Shown: in pieces, positions 17,204 through 24,469 of the stretch
Position numbering within the stretch: the first letter of the stretch is position 1
Layout: each line of letters opens with the position of its first letter
The notes under the pieces: model-generated
Databases searched by the model: none
Told to the model about the DNA's origin: nothing
Seen by the model: the letters and a program-made list of their open reading frames with translations, nothing else
Position numbers and translations under genes: made by a program
Source of the DNA: Erythrobacter sp. HKB08
GTDB lineage: Bacteria; Pseudomonadota; Alphaproteobacteria; Sphingomonadales; Sphingomonadaceae
DNA length: 64,000 bases
Direction of reading: 5' to 3'
NCBI RefSeq assembly: GCF_004114695.1
Contig: NZ_CP035310.1
Span: forward strand, 1,099,501 to 1,163,500

Positions 17204-18178
17204 TCAGCAGCCCCCGTTGCACTGCGGTTCGCGCTCGACCTGGATGGTCGCGTGGCCGATCCTGAAGCGATCATGCAGCGCATCGGAGACAGACGCGAGG
17301 AAGGGATCCCCCGGGTGGCCGCCCGGCATCACGAGATGCGCCGTCAGCGCCGTCTCGGTCGTGCTCATCGGCCAGATATGCAGGTCGTGCACCGCTTCCA
17401 CTCCTTCGAGCGAGGCAAAGTAACTCCTTACCTCGCTTTCGGAAATCCCCTGCGGCACGGCATTGAGGCCGAGCTTGATGCTGTCCTTCGCCAGCCCCCA
17501 GGTGCCCCAGGCGATGACCGCGACGATCAGCAGGCTGGTGACCGGATCGATCCATTGCTGTCCGGTCATGAGGATCAGCACGCCCGCGATCACCACGCCG
17601 AGCGATACCAGGGCGTCCGCCGCCATATGCAGGAACGCGCCGCGGATATTGAGGTCGTCGTGCCGGCCGCGCAGGAAGAGCAGCGCAGTGCCGGTGTTGA
17701 TCGCGATGCCGATGCCCGCGACGATCACCATGGTCATGCCCTGCACCGGTGCAGGCTCCCACAGGCGGTGGATCGTCTCGAACAGGATTGCGCCGATCGC
17801 GATCAGCAGCAGCGCGGCATTGGCCATGGCGGCGAGGATGGTCGAGCTCTTGTAGCCGTAGGTGAAGCGCTCGTTCGCCGGACGCTTGGCAGCGACGCTG
17901 GCGACCCAAGCAAGGACCAGCGCGAGCACGTCGGACAGATTGTGCCCTGCATCGGCCACCAGCGCCATCGAGCCGGAGAGAAAGCCGTAGGTCGCCTCGA
18001 TGATGACGAAGGCGGTGTTGAGGATGATCCCGATCAGGAAGGCACGGCCGAAATCGGCCGGCGCGTGACTGTGCCCGTGCCCATGGGAATGCCCGTGGGA
18101 ATGCCCGTGCGAATGATCATGCGAATGCCCGTCCGCATGATCGTGTCCCGAGTGGCTATGTGCGTGCGGCGCTCCCAT
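17204..18178 (-). CDS. CDF-family metal cation exporter with His-rich N terminus
   Basis: This 324-residue cation diffusion facilitator has six hydrophobic helices. The metal-site HxxxD pairs in helices 2 and 5 are DAGHNLSD and HMAADALVS, which indicate Zn2+/Co2+ type export driven by protons. The N terminus holds 16 His within residues 5-38, a metal-binding cytoplasmic segment. The cytoplasmic C-terminal domain contains HDLHIWPM. I start at MGAPHAHS, 4 bp after the mtgA stop. The ECF sigma gene begins 4 bp after its own stop, giving a compact operon. Confidence 0.94.
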   Translation of the reverse strand: MGAPHAHSHSGHDHADGHSHDHSHGHSHGHSHGHGHSHAPADFGRAFLIGIILNTAFVIIEATYGFLSGSMALVADAGHNLSDVLALVLAWVASVAAKRPANERFTYGYKSSTILAAMANAALLLIAIGAILFETIHRLWEPAPVQGMTMVIVAGIGIAINTGTALLFLRGRHDDLNIRGAFLHMAADALVSLGVVIAGVLILMTGQQWIDPVTSLLIVAVIAWGTWGLAKDSIKLGLNAVPQGISESEVRSYFASLEGVEAVHDLHIWPMSTTETALTAHLVMPGGHPGDPFLASVSDALHDRFRIGHATIQVEREPQCNGGC

Positions 18179-18182
18179 CAGC

Positions 18183-18854
18183 TCAGTCGTAGACGCAGGC
18201 GTCGAGCCCGTCACGCCTGACGACGCCCATGCGTGCGGCTATCGTATTGCCGTAGCGGCGGGTGAAGCCGCCCGGGTTCACGACGGAGCGTTCCTTGGGC
18301 AGGGGGAGGGCGGCTGCCATGCGCGAGGCTTCGCTCTTGGTCAGGCGCGCGGCGGAGTGCTTGAAATAGCGCTGCGATCCGGCCTCGGCGCCATAGGTTC
18401 CGATCCCGGTTTCCGCGACGTTGAGATAGACTTCCATGATGCGGCGCTTGCCCCAGATCTTCTCGATCAGGAAAGTGAACCACGCCTCGAAGCCTTTGCG
18501 CACGTAGCCACCACCCTGCCACAGAAAGACGTTCTTCGCGGTCTGCTGGCTGATGGTCGATCCGCCGCGGATGCGCCCGCCCCTCGCATTACTCGCAATC
18601 GCCTTCTCGATCGCTTCGCGGTCGAAGCCGTCGTGCAGGCAGAACTTGCCATCTTCCGCCGCGATAACGGCGGTCACGAGATTGCGGTCGATGTTCGACA
18701 GCGGCTCCCAGTCGCGGGCCACGCCGTTCTCGTCGAGCAGCATGGTCGCGGTATAGGTCACCGGCACGAATTTCAGCACCAGCACCAGCGACAGGCTGAT
18801 CGCGATGAACCAGAGGATGGTCTTGGCAAGAAACTTGCCGATCTTCAGGAGCAT
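18183..18854 (-). CDS. mtgA: Monofunctional peptidoglycan glycosyltransferase
   Basis: This 223-residue GT51 enzyme polymerises lipid II into glycan strands in the periplasm. One membrane helix (about 11-30) anchors it. GT51 motifs are present: AAEDGKF with catalytic E67, GGSTISQQTAKN, KRRIMEVYLN and a late Glu in the AETGIGTYGAEA region. No transpeptidase domain follows, which distinguishes it from bifunctional PBPs. It is first in the mtgA - CDF - sigma - anti-sigma run, with 4-bp spacing to the CDF gene. Confidence 0.96.
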   Translation of the reverse strand: MLLKIGKFLAKTILWFIAISLSLVLVLKFVPVTYTATMLLDENGVARDWEPLSNIDRNLVTAVIAAEDGKFCLHDGFDREAIEKAIASNARGGRIRGGSTISQQTAKNVFLWQGGGYVRKGFEAWFTFLIEKIWGKRRIMEVYLNVAETGIGTYGAEAGSQRYFKHSAARLTKSEASRMAAALPLPKERSVVNPGGFTRRYGNTIAARMGVVRRDGLDACVYD

Positions 18855-18895
18855 TCAGGGTGGCTAGCGATTTCCGTGCCGCTAAGCGAGTCCCG

Positions 18896-19489
18896 TCACT
18901 TCAGCTTTTCCGGCCAGTCGATTTCGCGAAGCATTGCAAAGACATCGGGGAAGGTTTCCTCCGACCCGGTCCAGCTTGCACGATATTTGACCAGCCACTC
19001 GTCGCCCGGCGAACAATGCACGTAGAGGTCGGATACGAGCGCCGGATAGTTCGGGTTCATCCCTCCCGCCGGAATGGCGTAGCGAGCATGCGTCGCGGCG
19101 TGCATCGACTTGCCGCTCGGCGACGGGGCCGATCCTTGCGACAGCTTCCTTACGCCGCGGTATTTGTTGATCGACACCTGCGCGTCGGAGAAGCTTTCCG
19201 CGCAGTCGAGCCCGCCGTAGGGCGGATAGACATAGAGGGTCAGGATAAGGACGCCGTCGTCGTTCTTGAGGCTGTAGCCGACTGCCACATCGATACCGGC
19301 CTCGTCGAAGGTAGTGGCGGTGTTGCCGCGACTGGCTCCGCCGATCTGGTCGGGGAAGGTGGTCCCGCTCGGTTCATGGAGCCATGGCCCGCTCGGTATG
19401 GCGGTGCGTTCCTGCGCCTGGGCGGCAAGCGGCACGGCAGCGACGAGAAGCAGGGCGAAGGCTGCCCAGAGACGTTGGATGGTTTTCAC
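18896..19489 (-). CDS. Hypothetical secreted protein (197 aa)
   Basis: The protein has a clear signal peptide (about 1-26, cleavage after AQA) and a ~170-residue soluble domain with two Cys (in GLDCAESF and YVHCSPG) that could form a disulfide. Features are a FPDQIGG segment and a C-terminal WPEKL. I do not recognise the family. It is preceded by mtgA downstream and rpoH upstream on the same strand, but a terminator separates it from rpoH. A periplasmic location is likely. Confidence 0.7.
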   Translation of the reverse strand: MKTIQRLWAAFALLLVAAVPLAAQAQERTAIPSGPWLHEPSGTTFPDQIGGASRGNTATTFDEAGIDVAVGYSLKNDDGVLILTLYVYPPYGGLDCAESFSDAQVSINKYRGVRKLSQGSAPSPSGKSMHAATHARYAIPAGGMNPNYPALVSDLYVHCSPGDEWLVKYRASWTGSEETFPDVFAMLREIDWPEKLK

Positions 19490-19530
19490 GGTTCTCCCCT
19501 CATGTCCTCACGAAGGGGAAGGTGGCAGAA

Positions 19531-19567
19531 ACGAAAAGCGCGGGAAACCCCCTCGGGCTCCCGCGCT
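19531..19567 (-). terminator. Rho-independent terminator of rpoH
   Basis: Read on the minus strand, AGCGCGGGA and TCCCGCGCT form a 9-bp stem with a 13-nt loop, followed by CTTTTCGTTT. It begins 23 bp beyond the rpoH stop. Confidence 0.75.
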
Positions 19568-19590
19568 CTTTCGATTTATCGACAGGCCGG

Positions 19591-20496
19591 TCAGGCGGCG
19601 ACAGGCATCAGCCGTTCGCCGGCAATCGCCTTCATGGCCTTCTGCAGCTTCTCGAACGCGCGCACTTCGATCTGGCGGATACGTTCGCGGCTGACATTGT
19701 AGACCTGCGACAGCTCTTCGAGCGTCTGCGGGTTTTCCGTCAGGCGGCGCTCGGTCAGGATATGCTTTTCGCGGTCGTTCAGGCTGTCCATCGCCTCGAC
19801 CAGCATTTCGTGACGGACTTCGGCCTCTTCAGCTTCGGCCACGGTCTCGTCCTGCAGCGGGCGATCGTCGGTCAGCCAGTCGAGCCACTCGCCCGAGCCT
19901 TCCTCGCCATTGCGCATGGAAACGTTGAGCGAACCGTCGCCGCCCATCATCATCCGGCGGTTCATGTTGACCACTTCCTGCTCGGGCACGCCGAGATCGG
20001 TCGCGATCTTGTTCACATCGTCCGGGTGGAGGTCGGTATCCTCGTAGGCGTCGAGGTTCTTCTTCATCCGGCGAAGGTTGAAGAACAGCTTCTTCTGCGC
20101 CGCGGTGGTACCCATCTTCACGAGGCTCCACGAACGCAGGATGTATTCCTGGATCGAGGCCTTGATCCACCACATGGCATAGGTCGCGAGGCGGAAGCCG
20201 CGGTCGGCTTCGAATTTCTTCACGCCCTGCATGAGGCCGACGTTGCCTTCGGAGATGAGGTCGCTCACCGGCAGGCCGTAGCCGCGATAGCCCATGGCGA
20301 TCTTGGCGACGAGTCGCAGGTGCGAGGTCACGAGCTGCGCTGCAGCTTCGGAGTCCTCGTGCTCCTCGTAGCGCTTGGCGAGCATGTATTCCTGCTCGGC
20401 CGTCAGCACGGGGAACTTCTTGATTTCTGAGAGATAGCGGTTGAGGCTCTGCTCACCGCCGAGCGCCGGGACGCTCACTGCCTTGTTGTTGCTCAC
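19591..20496 (-). CDS. rpoH: Heat-shock RNA polymerase sigma factor RpoH (sigma-32)
   Basis: RpoH directs transcription of chaperone and protease genes. Region 2 is DLISEGNVGLMQ and GFRLATYAMWWIKASIQEYI. The diagnostic RpoH box QKKLFFNLR is at about 134-142. Region 4 ends with VSRERIRQIEVRAFEKLQ. I chose a GTG start (VSNNKAVSVPA, 301 aa), which matches the usual MSNNKAV N terminus and has AGGTTAGGGAAG just upstream. The frame is open 24 codons earlier but without family resemblance. Likely targets in this window are clpP and clpX. Confidence 0.96.
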   Translation of the reverse strand: MSNNKAVSVPALGGEQSLNRYLSEIKKFPVLTAEQEYMLAKRYEEHEDSEAAAQLVTSHLRLVAKIAMGYRGYGLPVSDLISEGNVGLMQGVKKFEADRGFRLATYAMWWIKASIQEYILRSWSLVKMGTTAAQKKLFFNLRRMKKNLDAYEDTDLHPDDVNKIATDLGVPEQEVVNMNRRMMMGGDGSLNVSMRNGEEGSGEWLDWLTDDRPLQDETVAEAEEAEVRHEMLVEAMDSLNDREKHILTERRLTENPQTLEELSQVYNVSRERIRQIEVRAFEKLQKAMKAIAGERLMPVAA

Positions 20497-20617
20497 TTCT
20501 TCCCTAACCTTTCTGTGTCGACCTTCGCGAGCAGACCCCTGATGGGCATCCGTTCTGTTAGGCCACACGGTTACATATATATCATTCGCCCGCGTTTTGC
20601 AGTGCCATTCATCGATT

Positions 20618-21562
20618 TCAACGAGCGGTTTCGTCGATGAGTTCCCGCATATCGGAGGGCAGATCGGCGTGAAATTGGTGCATTTCGCCGGTCACCGGAT
20701 GAACGAAACCGAGACTGGCCGCGTGGAGTGCCTGGCGGGCGAAATCGAGCCTCTGGAGGATCGGGCGGAGCGATTTCGGAGTGCGGCCATAGATTGGATC
20801 CCCTAATAGCGCATGGCCGATTGACGCACAGTGAACGCGTACCTGGTGGGTCCGCCCGGTCTCGAGGCGGCACTCTATCAGACTGCAATTATTGAGTTTT
20901 TCGAGCGTACAATAATGCGTCACCGCATGTTTTCCGCGGCTCGACGATTCGGGCAGCACGGCCATCTTCTTGCGGTTCTGGTCGGAGCGTCCGATTCGCC
21001 CCGAAATCGTGCCTTCGGACGGCCTGGGATGCCCGCCGCAGAGCGCGAGGTAGCGCCGGTGGATCGTGTGGTCGGCGAACTGCTTTGCGAGCCCTTCGTG
21101 CGCGGCAGTAGTTTTTGCAGCGACCAGCAAACCAGAAGTGTCCTTGTCGATCCGGTGGACGATTCCCGGCCGCGCGACCCCGCCGATGCCGGAAAGCTGG
21201 CCCTTGCAGTGATGGAGCAGCGCATTGACCAGCGTCCCGTCGGGATTGCCGGCGGCAGGGTGCACGACCATGCCCGCGGGCTTGTTCACGACGATCAGGT
21301 GCTCGTCCTCGAACACGACATCGAGCGGGATGTCCTGCGGCTTCGCTTCCGGCTCTTCGGGAGGGGGTAGCTGGATGGAGAAATGCGCGCCCGGCTGCAT
21401 CTTGGCCGAAGGATTGGTGGCAAGCGTCGTGCCCACCGTCACCGCGCCTTCGGCCATCAGCGCCTTGACCCGTTCGCGCGACAATCCGCTCGCTTCGGCC
21501 AGCGATTTGTCGAGCCGTCCGGCAAGCGCGATGGTTCCGGTGATGATTTCGGCTTCTGCCAT
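20618..21562 (-). CDS. rluD: RluD-type 23S rRNA pseudouridine synthase
   Basis: This 314-residue RluA-family enzyme has an N-terminal S4 RNA-binding domain (about 15-70; RLDKSLAEASGLSRERVKALM) and the catalytic RIDKDTSGLLV motif containing the active-site Asp. HPAAGN and LETGRTHQVRVH blocks are also typical. RluD modifies helix 69 of 23S rRNA. I chose the ATG at MAEAEI; another in-frame ATG lies six codons upstream. It is divergent from the JAMM peptidase gene with only 16 bp between starts. A second RluA-family gene occurs at 51148. Confidence 0.92.
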   Translation of the reverse strand: MAEAEIITGTIALAGRLDKSLAEASGLSRERVKALMAEGAVTVGTTLATNPSAKMQPGAHFSIQLPPPEEPEAKPQDIPLDVVFEDEHLIVVNKPAGMVVHPAAGNPDGTLVNALLHHCKGQLSGIGGVARPGIVHRIDKDTSGLLVAAKTTAAHEGLAKQFADHTIHRRYLALCGGHPRPSEGTISGRIGRSDQNRKKMAVLPESSSRGKHAVTHYCTLEKLNNCSLIECRLETGRTHQVRVHCASIGHALLGDPIYGRTPKSLRPILQRLDFARQALHAASLGFVHPVTGEMHQFHADLPSDMRELIDETAR

Positions 21563-21578
21563 GCTAGGGCCATGCGGC

Positions 21579-21974
21579 ATGGCCGTCGAAGTCTCAAGCG
21601 AAGTGTTGGAAGCCCTGCTCGCGCAGGCGGCACAGGCGCACCCGCGCGAATGCTGCGGAGTGCTTCTGGGCAGTGGCGAGCGGGTCGAACGGGCGATCCC
21701 AGTCGACAACGTGCATCCCGCACCCGAAAAGCATTTCGAAATCGACCCGCAGGTGCTGATCGACTGCCACCGCCGCGCCCGCGAGGGCGGGCCCGAGGTG
21801 GTCGGCTATTACCACTCGCACCCCAACGGTCTCGCCCGCCCATCGCCGACCGACCGCGAGAGCGCTTCGGGCGACGGTCGCATCTGGGCCATCGTCGCTG
21901 GTGGCGCGGTGACTTTCTGGAAAGATGACCCCGAAGGCTTCGAGCCACTTTCCCTCGCGACTCCGGACAGCTAA
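21579..21974 (+). CDS. JAMM/Mov34 (M67) metallopeptidase
   Basis: This is a compact 131-residue protein with the complete JAMM zinc motif: E24 (HPRECCGVLLG), H79-x-H81-x7-S89-xx-D92. Prokaryotic M67 enzymes cleave isopeptide bonds or C-terminal residues, often of ubiquitin-like sulfur carriers. No such carrier or thiS/moaD gene is adjacent, so the substrate is open. I start at MAVEVSS; an earlier in-frame ATG (21561) would overlap the divergent rluD start. It is followed by chpT after a 102-bp gap. Confidence 0.92.
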   Translation: MAVEVSSEVLEALLAQAAQAHPRECCGVLLGSGERVERAIPVDNVHPAPEKHFEIDPQVLIDCHRRAREGGPEVVGYYHSHPNGLARPSPTDRESASGDGRIWAIVAGGAVTFWKDDPEGFEPLSLATPDS

Positions 21975-22034
21975 CGTGCCGCCATGACTTCGCCGTTCGG
22001 CAATCGAAGCTTCGCCCGTGAACAGGCCGAAACG

Positions 22035-22050
22035 GTGTAACATGTGTAAC
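22035..22050. promoter_or_regulatory. Direct repeat GTGTAAC-N2-GTGTAAC upstream of chpT
   Basis: Two identical 7-bp copies start 9 bp apart, about 27 bp before the chpT ATG. The spacing is near one helical turn, so a tandem-binding regulator is possible. The identity of any regulator is unknown. Confidence 0.3.
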
Positions 22051-22076
22051 GCAGCATCAGGTAAAACGCTCATTTC

Positions 22077-22736
22077 ATGAACGATTCCGCATCCATCGAC
22101 CTCGCCGCGCTGCTCTGTTCGCGCCTGTGCCACGACATGCTTTCGCCGATCGGCGCGCTCAACAACGGGCTCGAACTGCTGGCCGACGAGCAGGACCCGG
22201 AAATGCGCGCGAAGTGCCTCGAACTGCTCGAGCAGAGCGCGAAGACCAGCGCCGACAAGCTCAAGTTCTTCCGCCTCGCTTACGGTGCGGCAGGGGGTTA
22301 CGGCGAGATGGTCGATGTCGAGGAACCGCGCGCGGCCATCGATGCGCTGATCGGCAGCAACAAGCGGATCGAGGCGCACTGGGCGATGGACGGGGGCAAG
22401 CTGCCCAAGGACGCGGTGAAGGTCCTGCTCAATTTCGCCCATATCGCGATCGAAAGCCTCATTCGCGGCGGGCGGCTCGATATCGGGGCGGAAATTCTCG
22501 ACGGGAATTGCGAGATCGTGGTCCGGGCGAGCGGCGAGAGGCTCGCCTTCGACAAGGATATCGGCGCGGCGCTGCAGGGCGACCTGCCGGTTGGCCAGCT
22601 GTCGGGCCGCACCGCTCCGGCGCACATGCTCAACCTGCTGGCGGAGAAGGCCGGCGGCGGCCTGCAATACAAGTTCGCGGACAACACGCTCGTACTCGGC
22701 GCCGTGCTTCCGCAGCCCGAAGGCCTGATCGGCTGA
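22077..22736 (+). CDS. chpT: Histidine phosphotransferase ChpT
   Basis: ChpT relays phosphate from the CckA kinase to CtrA and CpdR in the alphaproteobacterial cell-cycle pathway. This 219-residue protein has the family signature around H19 (SRLCHDMLSPIGALNNGLELL begins near residue 15), the phosphoacceptor in a dimerising helical hairpin. A degenerate, non-ATP-binding HATPase-like C domain follows. No catalytic N-box is complete, as expected. It starts a same-strand pair with an AmpD-like amidase 37 bp downstream. Confidence 0.93.
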   Translation: MNDSASIDLAALLCSRLCHDMLSPIGALNNGLELLADEQDPEMRAKCLELLEQSAKTSADKLKFFRLAYGAAGGYGEMVDVEEPRAAIDALIGSNKRIEAHWAMDGGKLPKDAVKVLLNFAHIAIESLIRGGRLDIGAEILDGNCEIVVRASGERLAFDKDIGAALQGDLPVGQLSGRTAPAHMLNLLAEKAGGGLQYKFADNTLVLGAVLPQPEGLIG

Positions 22737-22773
22737 TGATCGGGCCCTCGCAGTTCCGGGCCGGGGGCGCCGC

Positions 22774-23481
22774 ATGAAAGACGAGCTGGTCCACCGCGAG
22801 CTGCCTTCACCCAACTTCAACGACCGCACGCTGCCGATCTCGATGGTGGTCCTGCACTACACCGAGATGAAACCGGTCGAGACCGCGCTCGAGAAGATGT
22901 GCGATCCCGAGGCGAGCGTTTCGGCCCATTACTGCATCACCGAAGAGGGCGAGGTCATCCGCCTCGTCGCCGAGGAAAAGCGCGCCTGGCACGCAGGGCT
23001 GTCCTATTGGCGCGGACACAAGGACGTGAATTCGGCGAGCATCGGGATCGAGCTCGACCATCCCGGGCATGAGCTCGGCTACCGCGAATTCAGCGAAGCG
23101 CAGATCGATGCGCTGGTCCCGCTGCTGCACCGGATCGTGCAGGAATACGACATTCCGCGCGCCAATGTGGTCGCCCATTCCGATGTCGCGCCTGCACGCA
23201 AGATCGATCCGGGCGAACTGTTCCCGTGGGAGCGGCTCGCCGAATACAATCTCTGCCTGCCGCGTCCCCAAAAGCTCGAGCAGGGCGACCCGTTCGACAA
23301 TGACGCGAGCTTCTACCTCGCGCTCGAACGCTTCGGCTACGACATCACCGACGGCCACAAGGCGGTCGAGGCGTTCCAGCGCCGCTGGCGGCCCGAAAAG
23401 ATCGACGGCGAAATCGACGGGCAGATCCGCGCGATCCTGTTCCAGCTCCTGCTCGACCGCGACCGCGGGGTTGCGCGCTAG
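22774..23481 (+). CDS. N-acetylmuramoyl-L-alanine amidase (AmpD/amidase_2 family)
   Basis: This 235-residue enzyme has an amidase_2 domain (about 20-160) with zinc ligands H28 (VVLHYTE) and a late His/Asp pair in VVAHSDVAPARKIDPG. A C-terminal peptidoglycan-binding-like helical segment (about 175-230; FGYDITDGHKAVEAFQRRW) follows. There is no signal peptide, so it most likely acts in the cytoplasm on recycled muropeptides, as AmpD does. The ATG follows the chpT stop by 37 bp. Confidence 0.93.
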   Translation: MKDELVHRELPSPNFNDRTLPISMVVLHYTEMKPVETALEKMCDPEASVSAHYCITEEGEVIRLVAEEKRAWHAGLSYWRGHKDVNSASIGIELDHPGHELGYREFSEAQIDALVPLLHRIVQEYDIPRANVVAHSDVAPARKIDPGELFPWERLAEYNLCLPRPQKLEQGDPFDNDASFYLALERFGYDITDGHKAVEAFQRRWRPEKIDGEIDGQIRAILFQLLLDRDRGVAR

Positions 23482-23496
23482 GATAGCTTCGCGAAA

Positions 23497-23510
23497 TTGA
23501 TCTCCATCAA
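23497..23510. promoter_or_regulatory. Perfect FNR/FixK-type box
   Basis: TTGAT-CTCC-ATCAA is an exact match to the FNR/FixK/Anr consensus TTGAT-N4-ATCAA. If it sits at -41.5, transcription would start near 23545, with a -10-like GCTAGT at 23531-23536 and a 17-bp leader before the ATG at 23562. This predicts control by an oxygen-responsive FNR-family activator. Confidence 0.75.
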
Positions 23511-23561
23511 TGTTGGACGCGAGGCGCGCAGCTAGTCCGGCGATGAAAAGGAGATCACATA

Positions 23562-23927
23562 ATGGCGCATACCGAATTCAAGGACTGGCCGGCCATCGCC
23601 GCCAACCTCATCCCGGCGATCAAGGAACTGCACAAGGGCGCACCCGGCGTTATGAAGGCGTTTCGCGAAATGGGCGCGGCCGCGCATGAAGGCGGCGCGC
23701 TCGATGCCAAGACGAAGGAGCTGCTCGCAGTGGCGATCTCGGTCGCGGTGCGCTGCGATCCCTGCATCACCTATCACGTCGAAGGCGCGCGCAAGCACGG
23801 CGCAACGCGCGAAGAGATCGCGGAGACCATGGGGCTGGCCGTCTACATGGGTGCAGGCCCCAGCGCGATGTACGCCGCCCAGGCGCTCGAAGCCTACGAC
23901 CAGTATGCCGACAAGGCGGCCGGCTAG
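23562..23927 (+). CDS. Carboxymuconolactone decarboxylase (AhpD-like) family protein
   Basis: This 121-residue all-helical protein has the redox motif C65-DP-C68 followed by H72, as in AhpD-type alkylhydroperoxidases and unlike true carboxymuconolactone decarboxylases. Such proteins form trimers or hexamers and act in thiol-dependent peroxide or NO stress handling. AAAAGGAG lies 7 nt before the ATG. The perfect FNR box upstream suggests induction at low oxygen. It is monocistronic; rnpB follows after about 40 bp. Confidence 0.9.
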   Translation: MAHTEFKDWPAIAANLIPAIKELHKGAPGVMKAFREMGAAAHEGGALDAKTKELLAVAISVAVRCDPCITYHVEGARKHGATREEIAETMGLAVYMGAGPSAMYAAQALEAYDQYADKAAG

Positions 23928-23969
23928 CCGAAATGCTTCCCCTTTGCGCGCGCGGTCCCTATATCGCGC

Positions 23970-24379
23970 GTGCCAGGGGGCCGGGCAGCCGCGAGGAAAC
24001 TCGAGGAAAGTCCGGGCTCCACGAAGCAAGGGTGGCGGGTAACGCCCGCCCGGCTAGGCATAGAAGCTGATGCCGAGGGAAAGTGCCACAGAGAGTATAC
24101 CGCCGATGGCGCCTAAAGCGCACAGGCAAGGGTGAAAGGGTGCGGTAAAAGCGCACCGGGGGGCTGGCGACAGTCTCCGCATGGCAAACCCCACCCGGAG
24201 CAAGGCCAAATAGGGACCTCGCGCCGCAAGGCAGGAACGCTTCGTTCCGAGAGGTCCGGGTTGGCTGCTAGAGCGCACGGAGCAATCCGTCGCCGAGACG
24301 AATGGCTGCCCTTGGGGATACGGTCCGGCAACCGGATACCGTCCGCAAGACAGAACCCGGCTTACAGGCCCCCTGGCAC
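23970..24379 (+). ncRNA. rnpB: RNase P RNA component (type A)
   Basis: Universal RNase P elements are present: GAGGAAAGTCCGGGCTCC near the 5' end, and ACAGAACCCGGCTTACAGGCC near the 3' end. The terminal helix pairs GTGCCAGGGGGCC (23970-23982) with GGCCCCCTGGCAC (24367-24379), which sets the boundaries to within a few bases. The ribozyme removes 5' leaders from pre-tRNAs. This fills most of the protein-free stretch between 23927 and 24470. Confidence 0.96.
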
Positions 24380-24469
24380 TTCCCGATAGCGCTGCTCCCT
24401 TTCCCCGCGGGCCCGTTCATGCCACGCCCATGGTCTGGGCCATAGGATTGGCCCATTGCAGGAGGGGGC

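Noticed and set aside
18060-18170. Short tandem repeat that looks like a minisatellite or CRISPR-like array
   Set aside because: It encodes the His-rich (HSHG-type) N terminus of the CDF exporter; units are degenerate and there are no spacers.
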